DNA of 64,000 nt. Origin: Flavobacterium sp. AG291 (GTDB lineage: Bacteria > Bacteroidota > Bacteroidia > Flavobacteriales > Flavobacteriaceae). The notes below the pieces were generated by a model that worked only from the letters and a program-made list of their open reading frames with translations, was not told the DNA's origin and ran no database searches. Of the stretch, positions 36,275 to 44,107 are shown one piece after another. Position 1 is the first letter of the stretch; each line of letters opens with the position of its first letter. The stretch lies in contig NZ_QQAR01000007.1 in NCBI RefSeq assembly GCF_003350375.1, positions 62,001 through 126,000 of the forward strand, given 5' to 3'. The translations under genes were made by a program, and so were the position numbers.

Positions 36275-37669
36275 TTAATCAGGATTAGCCATAATCCTGA
36301 AAAGCTCAGCATTGGATGTAAAATATTGATAATCCAAAGCTATTTGCGATAGTTTGGTGTTAACCAGATTGTTTTCCCTTGAATTGATAAGGAACATCGA
36401 ACTTTCTCCAAATGAGAAAAGTTTTTCTTCTGAATTCAATAGCGCGGTATAATTAGCGACAAGCGTATCAATTACCTCTTTTTGCTTTTTTAGTGATTCT
36501 ATTTCAAGTTGCTGCGATTTAATCTTGTTTTTTAGCTCCAGCCTTTGCTGGCTTAAATCGAACTCCATGTCTTTAATTTTCAGTTTAGCCAACTTAAGAT
36601 TTCCCCGTTCTTTTCTAAGGAATACAGGCACGCTGAAATTAAAGTTGAATTTATAGTCATCTGCATTAAAACTGCTGAGATAATCAGGCTCAGAAATATA
36701 ATTATATCCCACATTCAGTTTCGGCAATAACATATTAGCCTTTAATTTCCTGTTTATCTCAAGCATTGATAGTTTTGTTTCCATAGCCTGAATCTTTGGA
36801 TGAAAATCAAGCACATCAGATTTTCCCATCAATGCACTTGTCTGTAGCGTTGTTTCTAGTGTTTTTATGAGATCCTGCTCCGGTATTATATTAGCTTCCA
36901 GTTCAACCGGAACATTCTCAATCCATAAAAAATTAGATAATTTTAGTTTTGCCTTTCCCAGTTTTAAGTTTGCATTTTCAAGATTCAGTTCACGGCTTTT
37001 TACTGTTATCCCTGCTTCGATACTGTCTATGGCCGGCGAATCCCCCAATTCAATCAATTGCTGTACTCCTCTGAAACGTGTTTTAGCAAACTCCATATAA
37101 TCTTTATACAGTTGCGCTTCAGAATAACTTCGTTTCCATTCAAAATAAGCTTCACTTGCTTTATATAAAACTTCAATAGCTTTAAGCTTGCGTTCTGCAT
37201 CACCTAACTTCAGCATCAATTTTCCTTCTCTTACATCAGCCATCCGTTGGTTAATAAATAATCCCTGTCCTAATGGCACATTGATACCCAAAGATGTCAA
37301 TCCAGCCTCTGGCGTACGGTTTTGAGGATTTATATATTGCCCTGAAGTATCGTCAAAACCGGCTTTAAATTCTATCCCATACCATGTAGGGATTTTGAAG
37401 CTACTATTAAGCAGCGAATAATATTCTGTTCCTTTAAACTCTTTTTTATCATAATCCACCTCTATTTTAGGATCAAAACCACCCCTCGCCGCCATTAAAG
37501 TTGCTTCCGCCTTGCTAACTTCAATTCCTGCCTGTTTTAATAGCGGATGGTACTTTTTTACATACCCTAAAAATTCGCTATAGCTTAGCTCATCTGAATT
37601 TAATTGTTGAGCATAAAGCGGTGTAAAAACTATTAAGAACAGAAAAAATAATATAAAACCTTTCTTCAT
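36275..37669 (-). CDS. TolC family outer-membrane efflux protein
   Basis: This 464-residue protein has an N-terminal signal peptide (residues 1-20, ending in YAQ). It then shows the long alternating helices and short strands of the TolC/OEP family, including the two repeated coiled-coil blocks (AQLYKDYMEFAKTRFRGVQQLIELGDSPAID and LEIESLKKQKEVIDTLVANYTALLNSEEKLFSFGESSMF). It forms the outer-membrane channel of a tripartite exporter. Its ATG shares one base with the stop of the HlyD-like gene, so the two are translationally coupled. With the ABC gene upstream it completes a type I-like export system; the cargo is not identifiable. Confidence 0.9.
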   Translation of the reverse strand: MKKGFILFFLFLIVFTPLYAQQLNSDELSYSEFLGYVKKYHPLLKQAGIEVSKAEATLMAARGGFDPKIEVDYDKKEFKGTEYYSLLNSSFKIPTWYGIEFKAGFDDTSGQYINPQNRTPEAGLTSLGINVPLGQGLFINQRMADVREGKLMLKLGDAERKLKAIEVLYKASEAYFEWKRSYSEAQLYKDYMEFAKTRFRGVQQLIELGDSPAIDSIEAGITVKSRELNLENANLKLGKAKLKLSNFLWIENVPVELEANIIPEQDLIKTLETTLQTSALMGKSDVLDFHPKIQAMETKLSMLEINRKLKANMLLPKLNVGYNYISEPDYLSSFNADDYKFNFNFSVPVFLRKERGNLKLAKLKIKDMEFDLSQQRLELKNKIKSQQLEIESLKKQKEVIDTLVANYTALLNSEEKLFSFGESSMFLINSRENNLVNTKLSQIALDYQYFTSNAELFRIMANPD

Positions 37670-39021
37670 TATTTCTTTTCTTTTTTACCATCAGCCTTTT
37701 CATCTGTTTTATAAAAATTAGGCGGAAAACCATTAAGGTTACGCCATATTTCATACCAAACCGGTACGGTTTCTAAAAGCGCAATGCTTTGTGCTCCTGC
37801 ACCTATACTAAGTTCTTTAGGCCATTTATTATCTTTACCTGAAGGTGCAATAAGCACCCTATATTTTCCATTGGGGCTGATAAAGTTTTCTATAGCCACA
37901 ACGCGTCCGCCAAAAGTTCCGTAAGATAAACCCGGCCAGCCTGAGAATACTACTCTGGGCCATCCATCAAACCAAACCCTTACTTCAGCTCCTCTGTGTA
38001 CCAACGGCAAGTCTATTGGGTCTACAAATGTCTCAACGGCAATATCGTATCCTGCCGGCATTATGCTAACTACAGATGTACCTTCTTTAATAGTCTCACC
38101 CAATCCGGCCAATAAAGCACGGTTAACATAACCGCTTTGGGGTGCAGTGATATAGTAAAGTCCACTTCTTATATTATAATTTACATACTGATTGTGGAGT
38201 TTGTTTACCTGCGCTTCGGTATCATATTGTGTACTTAGAGCCGTAAACTTATCACTACGCGATTTAGATATCTTTTCAGCATATTCAGCATTAATACGGT
38301 TAATTTCAACATTAGCATTTATATACTCATTTTTACTGCTTAAAAGTTTATTTTCCTGTGTTATTATATAAGCTTCAGCTTCCTGCAGTTTTAATCTTTT
38401 TTGCTCTACATCGGTAAGAGGCTTTAAGCCTTCCTTATTCAATGCTGTAGAACGATTGAACTGTGTTTGAGCAATTTTCAACTGAGTCTTTATTGCTTCA
38501 AGATCCATACTGTCACTCTTTATCTTAAGTTGAGCCTGCTTTATTTTATTTTGTGCCTGCTGTAACTTAAGCTGTCTTTCTTTAGCAAGGGACTGCGCCT
38601 GTACTTCCAGCGAATTCACTTTGTCTCCATAAGAATCCAGTGCCATTTTTTTGGCATCTACCTGCTGTTTTGTATTAGAAACCAGGTTTGGGTCAAAGTA
38701 ATCTTCTTTTATTTCAGAGATAAAAAGTATAGTATCCCCTTTATTCACATAATCTCCCTCCTTTACGTACCATTTTTCAATTCTACCGGCAATAGCATTA
38801 TGAACTGTCTGTGGCCTTTGATCCGGCTTAAGAGTAGTTACCGATCCGGAACCCGATATATTTTGTGTCCATGGCAGGAAAAGGCATCCAACTATAAACA
38901 AGAGAAAACCCACTATAATCCTGTTAAGAAATTTATACTCAGGCCTGCGTGCTACCTTAGAAATTGAGGAATAATCACACGGAGTTATCAGTACATGATT
39001 ATCTTTAGATATATTAAGCAT
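37669..39021 (-). CDS. HlyD family membrane-fusion protein
   Basis: This 450-residue periplasmic adaptor has one N-terminal transmembrane helix (about residues 33-49, IIVGFLLFIVGCLFLPW). A biotinyl-lipoyl-like half-motif follows (IAGRIEKWYVKEGDYVNKGDTILFISEI). Next is a long coiled-coil hairpin (about 110-280, rich in Q, K, L and E), then the second lipoyl half (YYITAPQSGYVNRALLAGLGETIKEGTSVVSIMPAG) and a beta-barrel part. It bridges the inner-membrane ABC protein to the TolC-like channel. It is 5 bp downstream of the ABC gene and overlaps the TolC-like gene, a clear operon. Confidence 0.92.
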   Translation of the reverse strand: MLNISKDNHVLITPCDYSSISKVARRPEYKFLNRIIVGFLLFIVGCLFLPWTQNISGSGSVTTLKPDQRPQTVHNAIAGRIEKWYVKEGDYVNKGDTILFISEIKEDYFDPNLVSNTKQQVDAKKMALDSYGDKVNSLEVQAQSLAKERQLKLQQAQNKIKQAQLKIKSDSMDLEAIKTQLKIAQTQFNRSTALNKEGLKPLTDVEQKRLKLQEAEAYIITQENKLLSSKNEYINANVEINRINAEYAEKISKSRSDKFTALSTQYDTEAQVNKLHNQYVNYNIRSGLYYITAPQSGYVNRALLAGLGETIKEGTSVVSIMPAGYDIAVETFVDPIDLPLVHRGAEVRVWFDGWPRVVFSGWPGLSYGTFGGRVVAIENFISPNGKYRVLIAPSGKDNKWPKELSIGAGAQSIALLETVPVWYEIWRNLNGFPPNFYKTDEKADGKKEKK

Positions 39022-39026
39022 AGTGT

Positions 39027-40682
39027 TTACAGTTTAATGTCGTTAATTATTTTCCCCTCATCCATTGTAATCATACGGCTGCTTCCCTCTCTCCATATCT
39101 TATTTTTTGAAGCTACTATTACTGTCCAGTGATTTTCATCAGACAATAAAAAGTCAACTACCCTTCGTGAAGTTACTTCATCCATCTTATTTATAGGATC
39201 TTCCAGAAATAGAATATTTGGCTTATTTACAATACTCCTTGCTAAAAGGATTTTTTGCACATCAGAATCAGAGAGCTGTCCACCTCCGGGATGTATATGT
39301 GTTTCCAATCCATTAGAAAAAGTCTTAATATGAGGTGTAAGATGTACATTATCAAGAGCCCATTTTAAATCATCATTGTTAACACCTTTACTTCCAAAAA
39401 GTATATTATCACGAATAGTACCGTCAAAAAGAGTATCTGCCTGTAAAAAAGTACCTGCCTGAGCCCTGAAATTATCCTCGTCAAGACGGTTCATGTAATT
39501 ATCAGTTATATATACACTACCGGTTTCAGGCTCAATAAGGCCTGCAAGAAGTCTAAGCAAAGAACTTTTTCCTGCACCATTACTACCCGTAAGTATAATT
39601 TTTTCTCCCTGTGATATCTTGAGATTAATATTTTTAAGCGCCTTTTTGTCAGAGTCAGGATATTTATATCCTACTCCTTCAGTTTCAATGTTTATTCCAC
39701 TTTCACTCTTGTTGGCTATTTTTGGGACACAAGAAATTTCCATATCAGTAACCTGAGCAATTTTTTCTACAGAGGTAAGTACATCATAAAAAGAATCAAG
39801 ACCGAAAATTATCTTCTCAACAGAGTTGATCAAAAGAACGATAACAATTTCTGCAGCAACAAACTGACCAATATTCATCTGATGATGAATAACCAAAAAA
39901 CCACCAACTGACAGAAGAGCAGCGGTAACAAGTATTTTAAAAATTACAAGATGTACATATTGTTTTTTCATTACCTGAAAATGTTTTTCCCGATAATCTA
40001 TATAGTCAGATACATACTTGTCATTTCTGCTAAGAGCATAATCAAAACCATTCTTTTTCCTAAAGCTTTCACGGTTGCGTGCTATTTCCTGAAGCCATGC
40101 AGCTACCTTATACTTAAACTTAGATTCGTTTAAACTTGTATCTAAACCATCTGTATACGAAAACTTAAATATTATGTACAGAATAACAATAAAAAACAAA
40201 CCTATCACCATAAAAAAAGAATGATAAAGCGTTAACAGTATGATTCCAAAACCTACCTGCAAAAAAGCTGTAGAAAAATCAAGGAGCAATTTTGCCGTAC
40301 CTTTTTGAACCATAAGCGTATCAAAAAATCTATTAGCTTTTTCAGGAGCAAAGTTTGAATACATCTCTTTGAACTTAATAAGAGGCATCTTATACGCGAA
40401 TTCAAATGAAGATCTAACAAATATCCGCTGTTGAAGATTCTCAACAATGCGTAATTGCATAATTGTCAAAACTCCGCCAAAGCCAACACCAAAAGTAACC
40501 AAAATAACAAGTATTATCCAGGATACGCTTAACTGCCCGCTTTGAATAAAATTAATGATAGCCTGTATGCCAAGTGGCAATGATAAATTAACCAGACCTG
40601 CAAAGGCCGCGTAAAAAATTATTTGATATACATCCCGCTTATCTAGTTTAAGCAGATTGTAAAATCTTTGAAATGGAGTCAT
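39027..40682 (-). CDS. ABC transporter, fused permease/ATPase with degenerate ATPase motifs
   Basis: This 551-residue half-transporter has about six transmembrane helices in residues 15-310 and a nucleotide-binding domain at about 330-551. Walker A is intact (TGSNGAGKSSLLRLL, near residue 362). The other catalytic motifs deviate. The signature is LSDSDVQK instead of LSGGQ-x-Q/R (near 467). Walker B ends FLEDP instead of LDEP (near 492). The switch region reads VIVASKN where A-H-R is expected (near 521), so the switch histidine is lost. As a homodimer it would have no consensus ATP site. The context (HlyD and TolC partners directly downstream) shows an exporter. It may hydrolyse ATP poorly, use another ATPase, or act by a modified cycle. 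Confidence 0.88.
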   Translation of the reverse strand: MTPFQRFYNLLKLDKRDVYQIIFYAAFAGLVNLSLPLGIQAIINFIQSGQLSVSWIILVILVTFGVGFGGVLTIMQLRIVENLQQRIFVRSSFEFAYKMPLIKFKEMYSNFAPEKANRFFDTLMVQKGTAKLLLDFSTAFLQVGFGIILLTLYHSFFMVIGLFFIVILYIIFKFSYTDGLDTSLNESKFKYKVAAWLQEIARNRESFRKKNGFDYALSRNDKYVSDYIDYREKHFQVMKKQYVHLVIFKILVTAALLSVGGFLVIHHQMNIGQFVAAEIVIVLLINSVEKIIFGLDSFYDVLTSVEKIAQVTDMEISCVPKIANKSESGINIETEGVGYKYPDSDKKALKNINLKISQGEKIILTGSNGAGKSSLLRLLAGLIEPETGSVYITDNYMNRLDEDNFRAQAGTFLQADTLFDGTIRDNILFGSKGVNNDDLKWALDNVHLTPHIKTFSNGLETHIHPGGGQLSDSDVQKILLARSIVNKPNILFLEDPINKMDEVTSRRVVDFLLSDENHWTVIVASKNKIWREGSSRMITMDEGKIINDIKL

Positions 40683-40716
40683 AAATCAATTTATAAATAG
40701 AATAATATTTGGGAGC

Positions 40717-40736
40717 ATACCCCTAAATATGGGTAT
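40717..40736. promoter_or_regulatory. Candidate operator: ATACCC-N8-GGGTAT inverted repeat
   Basis: Perfect 6-bp arms around an 8-bp AT spacer lie 34 bp before the ABC gene and 38 bp after the small secreted-protein gene. G/C-tract inverted repeats flanked by AT are seen at CsoR/RcnR-family metal-sensor sites, but no such regulator is in the window. I make no firm assignment. Confidence 0.35.
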
Positions 40737-40774
40737 ACCAAAACTTTAACATTATAAAGTTCTGAAAAAAGTAT

Positions 40775-41179
40775 TTATAAAATAAACTCCGGAGGAGGTA
40801 AATGTATTTTAGTATAGAAATTAGGTGAAATTACCAGATTATAATTATGAGTTTTTTTATCACCCTCATTAATAGAATAATTACAAGGCAAAGCAGTATA
40901 AACCGGAACCAGATAATCGGCAAGTTGAAACCCCTTGGTACTTTTGTCAGTTTTAGTTTTACTGGTTTCATAATCTTCCAGTTCTTCTAACAAAGTATCG
41001 GGTTTTAAAAGCTTTTTAAGTATGTGGCAGGTTTTACCTATTAAACAATGGCTTTCAGTATTATTAGCAATGATACCATCCAGACTGGCTGATATGTTGA
41101 TATTATTCAATAAAAAATAGCCAATCAGCACCACACGAAGGCACTTCCCGAATACACCATTTTTTATTTTTTTCAACAT
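40775..41179 (-). CDS. Small secreted or membrane-anchored protein of unknown function
   Basis: From the ATG at 41179 the product is 134 residues; an open frame to 41239 adds a second hydrophobic piece that seems unneeded. The N-terminus (KKIKNGVFGKCLRVVLIGYFLLNN) is a signal or anchor. The mature part has SHCLIGKTCHILKKLL and LPCNYSIN, giving three scattered cysteines and two nearby histidines, and ends in LPPPEFIL. Small Cys/His proteins with a proline-rich end occur next to metal-related genes in flavobacteria, but I cannot name the family. It lies on the same strand 92 bp upstream of the ABC exporter and may be its first gene. Confidence 0.55.
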   Translation of the reverse strand: MLKKIKNGVFGKCLRVVLIGYFLLNNINISASLDGIIANNTESHCLIGKTCHILKKLLKPDTLLEELEDYETSKTKTDKSTKGFQLADYLVPVYTALPCNYSINEGDKKTHNYNLVISPNFYTKIHLPPPEFIL

Positions 41180-41505
41180 AGCACTCCTAAAGCAAAAGAT
41201 GTACCAAAAAAAACGAAAAATGCCTGCAAACACTAACATTAGAAAGATTTAATGTACAGATTAGAAATTCTAATCTTGAAATATTAAATTTTTAAAGATT
41301 TTACTTATAAAACATTTAATCCGATTGTAAATACTTTATCATTGACTATTATTAACTTCCACTAACGCATACAATCAGTACTCAAAAACTTTGCTTTTAC
41401 TCTATCAATAAACGTTTTTTTATTCTTGCTTAACTGAAACAAAATAACCATAAACAACTACAAAACAACGGTTTGAAATTATTTAGATTTATTTTAAATA
41501 ACCTT

Positions 41506-41534
41506 TTGGATTTCAAAAAACCTTTATATATTTG
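41506..41534 (+). promoter_or_regulatory. Promoter of the imelysin-type operon
   Basis: TTG at 41506-41508, an 18-bp spacer and TATATTTG at 41527-41534 exactly match the Bacteroidetes promoter. The ATG of the DUF4856 gene follows 31 bp later, which rejects the longer open frame starting at 41473. Confidence 0.75.
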
Positions 41535-41565
41535 CACTCCAAACTTAATTAATCTAAATAAGACA

Positions 41566-42789
41566 ATGAGATTCAAATCAATCTTTTTTTATGTTTTGCC
41601 TGTTGCAGCATCACTAGCACTAGCATCATGTTCAGATGACGATTCGTCATCAAATGAACCGTCATACAACATTCCTGCCACCTATACTTTTGAAAGAGAC
41701 GGACAAAGTACTGTAGACTTTTCCGGACAGACTACCAGACTAAAAATGCTATTGGAGTTTGATGCATATTCAAAAAATAAAGCAGGTTTTCCAACATTTG
41801 ATAACAATCTGGTTTTAAACATGTTTTCAAATACAAATAATCCATTTTCTGAAGAAGCACTTAACACTTCCGGCAAGCAGTTAAGAGATAAAACAGCTGC
41901 ATCTGCTGATTATTTTGCTTCAAACTCTGTAGAAGCTGCTGAAATTAAAGCTTCTTTCGACGGATTGTTTACAGAAATGGGACAAGCAGCGGCTAATTAT
42001 GCTACAACAGCTACTCCGGGTACAGCTGGTTCTATTGAAGATGGAAAAAGACTTGTAAACGGTAAAGGGCTTGAGCCTAACCAGGCAATAATCAAAGGTC
42101 TTATGGGTGCTTGCTTTATGGATCAGGCCTTAAATAATTACTTAAGTATAACCGTTCTCGATGAAACTAAACTTGCTAACGATGCAGGTACTTTAGAGGC
42201 CGGAAAAAATTATACTACCATGGAGCATAAATGGGATGAGGCTTATGGTTACATCTTTGGTTACCAAACAACAAATACTGACGGTACAACAAAAGTATAT
42301 TTTTGGGAAAGCTACCTGAACACTGTTAACGGTAACCCTTTCTTTGAAGGTATAACTGCCAACATTAAAAATGCATTCATTAAAGGTAGAGCAGCTATCG
42401 TAAATAAAGATTATACTACCAGAAATGCTCAAATCGCAATTATAAAGGAAAACCTTTCTAAAGTTGGGGCAGTTAGAGCAGTTTACTACTTAAACGAAGG
42501 TAAAGCTTTACTATCTGGAGATAACACACAGACTGTTAAAGCTTTCCACGCACTTTCTGAAGCATATGGCTTTATAACCGGATTACGCTACACTAATAAT
42601 CCGGCAAAAAATACATCATACTTTACAGCACAGGAAGTAAAAAATATTCAGGAAACTCTTTTAGGAGGAACTGATGGTTTTTGGGATGCTAATTATACTT
42701 CTCAAAAAGCTACAGAATTAATGGAAACAATTGCTCAAAGATTTGGCTTTACAGTTGAACAAGCAATCCACGAAGGTGGTAGCCACTAA
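41566..42789 (+). CDS. DUF4856 lipoprotein (imelysin-like cluster)
   Basis: The 407-residue product starts at ATG 41566. Its signal ends in a lipobox (LALASC, lipid cysteine at residue 22) followed by an acidic SDDDSSS tether, so it is a surface or periplasmic lipoprotein. The mature part begins with YTFERDGQSTVDFSGQTTRLKMLLE, the DUF4856 opening. A later EHKWDEAYGYIFG segment is shared with imelysin-like proteins. DUF4856 genes usually sit beside imelysin (M75) genes, as here, and are thought to take part in iron or other metal handling. No direct evidence for a ligand exists in the sequence. It is the first gene of the operon. Confidence 0.85.
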   Translation: MRFKSIFFYVLPVAASLALASCSDDDSSSNEPSYNIPATYTFERDGQSTVDFSGQTTRLKMLLEFDAYSKNKAGFPTFDNNLVLNMFSNTNNPFSEEALNTSGKQLRDKTAASADYFASNSVEAAEIKASFDGLFTEMGQAAANYATTATPGTAGSIEDGKRLVNGKGLEPNQAIIKGLMGACFMDQALNNYLSITVLDETKLANDAGTLEAGKNYTTMEHKWDEAYGYIFGYQTTNTDGTTKVYFWESYLNTVNGNPFFEGITANIKNAFIKGRAAIVNKDYTTRNAQIAIIKENLSKVGAVRAVYYLNEGKALLSGDNTQTVKAFHALSEAYGFITGLRYTNNPAKNTSYFTAQEVKNIQETLLGGTDGFWDANYTSQKATELMETIAQRFGFTVEQAIHEGGSH

Positions 42790-42797
42790 TAAATTAT

Positions 42798-42827
42798 GAG
42801 GGCAGCTAATGCCCTCTTTTTTCTTTT
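42798..42827 (+). terminator. Hairpin between the DUF4856 and imelysin genes
   Basis: GAGGGC, a 7-nt loop and GCCCTC followed by TTTTTTCTTTT make a rho-independent terminator 8 bp after the DUF4856 stop. The next gene has no obvious promoter of its own, so this may be a partial (attenuating) terminator. Confidence 0.8.
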
Positions 42828-42855
42828 TAAAATTTCAACACTTAATACGACTTTC

Positions 42856-43968
42856 ATGAAAAAACTGATTCTGTTTTTTTCTTTTACAATTCTTCTTACT
42901 TCATGTTCATCTGATTCTTCTCAGGGACAATCTGATCAATATGACAGAGGTACAATGCTACAAAACTGGGCTAATAATTTAATTGTACCTGCAATACAAA
43001 ATTATGACCAAAAATTAGCAGCACTAAAAACAGCTACAGTAAACTTTACTTCAGAACCTACTACATCAGGACTTGAAGATTTGAGATCAGCATGGTTTGA
43101 AGCGTATAAAGCATATCAATATTCGGCTATGTATAATATTGGAAAAGCCGAAGAATTACAGTTCACCAAATTCTGTAATACCTACCCTACAAACACTACT
43201 CTGATTACAACCAAAATCGGTAATGGTGATGTAACCCTTGAAGGCCCGGGAAATGATGTGGCGCAAGGATTTCCTGCACTAGATTATTTACTTTTCGGTC
43301 TTTCTGACACTGATGTTCTGTCATTTTATACTGAAAATGCTCTTGCCAATAACTACAAGAGCTACCTGACTGCAGTTGTTGATAAGCTTGTAAACCTGAA
43401 TAGTGCAGTACTTAATGACTGGAATGGTAGCTTTAAAAATACTTTTATCTCTAAAACAGATAACTCAGCCACAGGAAGCGTAAATAAAATGGTTAATGCC
43501 TATGTGCAATATTTTGAAAGAGACGTTAGAACCGGAAAAGTAGGTATACCTGCAGGTCGCTTTTCTACAGCTCCACTTCCTGAAAAAGTTGAAGGTTTCT
43601 ACAGTAAAGTATATTCCAGAGAACTTCTTCTGAATGGGTTGCAAGCTAGTTGGGACTTCTTTAATGGAAAACATTTTAACGCAACTACTAAAGGCCCTTC
43701 TCTGGCCTCTTATCTTGATTTTTTAAAAACACAAGGATACGGATCAGACTCAGAAACACCTCTTAGTGAGGTTATGGATAATCAATATTCTCAAGCCTAT
43801 ACAGCTATAATGGATATGCAGGAGAATCTTTATCAACAAGTACTAACCGATAATAACAAGATGCTTACGGCATACGATAAAATGCAACGCAATGTTACAT
43901 ACATGAAAACAGATATGATGTCTGCAATGAGCATATCAGTTGATTATGTTGATACCGATGGTGATTAA
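42856..43968 (+). CDS. Imelysin family (M75-like) lipoprotein
   Basis: From ATG 42856 the product is 370 residues with a lipobox (ILLTSC, lipid cysteine at residue 17). The helical body matches imelysin proteins: AWFEAYKAYQYSAMYNIGKAEELQF near the start, then the signature loop. In typical imelysins that loop carries the GxHxxE metal motif before a YLLFG segment. Here it reads GFPALDYLLFG, so the histidine is replaced by proline and the glutamate by aspartate. The expected metal site is therefore altered. It follows the DUF4856 gene and precedes a TonB receptor, which supports an uptake role. Confidence 0.88.
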   Translation: MKKLILFFSFTILLTSCSSDSSQGQSDQYDRGTMLQNWANNLIVPAIQNYDQKLAALKTATVNFTSEPTTSGLEDLRSAWFEAYKAYQYSAMYNIGKAEELQFTKFCNTYPTNTTLITTKIGNGDVTLEGPGNDVAQGFPALDYLLFGLSDTDVLSFYTENALANNYKSYLTAVVDKLVNLNSAVLNDWNGSFKNTFISKTDNSATGSVNKMVNAYVQYFERDVRTGKVGIPAGRFSTAPLPEKVEGFYSKVYSRELLLNGLQASWDFFNGKHFNATTKGPSLASYLDFLKTQGYGSDSETPLSEVMDNQYSQAYTAIMDMQENLYQQVLTDNNKMLTAYDKMQRNVTYMKTDMMSAMSISVDYVDTDGD

Positions 43969-44003
43969 TACACGAGAATACACACTATAATCAAAAAAAC
44001 GTA

Positions 44004-44042
44004 TAAGCTGTCAGATATTGGCAGCTTTTCGTATTATTTTTG
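44004..44042 (+). terminator. Hairpin after the imelysin gene
   Basis: AAGCTGTCA and TGGCAGCTT (one mismatch) pair around a short loop and run into TTTTCGTATTATTTTT. A TATTTTTG sequence at its end could also serve as a -7 element for the TonB receptor gene. Confidence 0.6.
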
Positions 44043-44051
44043 CCACCTGTT

Positions 44052-44092
44052 TGCGGACCTTCCTCTTAAAAGTAAAATTTATAAAGTCCGCA
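44052..44092 (+). promoter_or_regulatory. Inverted repeat in the leader of the TonB receptor gene
   Basis: TGCGGAC and GTCCGCA, perfect 7-bp arms, enclose 27 bp of AT-rich leader and end 15 bp before the ATG. It could form an RNA stem near the ribosome-binding region or be a protein site; there is no further evidence. Confidence 0.35.
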
Positions 44093-44107
44093 TAAACCTC
44101 TATAAAA

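Noticed and set aside
40775..41179. Assignment to the HYC_CC_PP small-protein family
   Set aside because: The general shape and proline-rich end are alike, but the HYC and CC motifs are not present.
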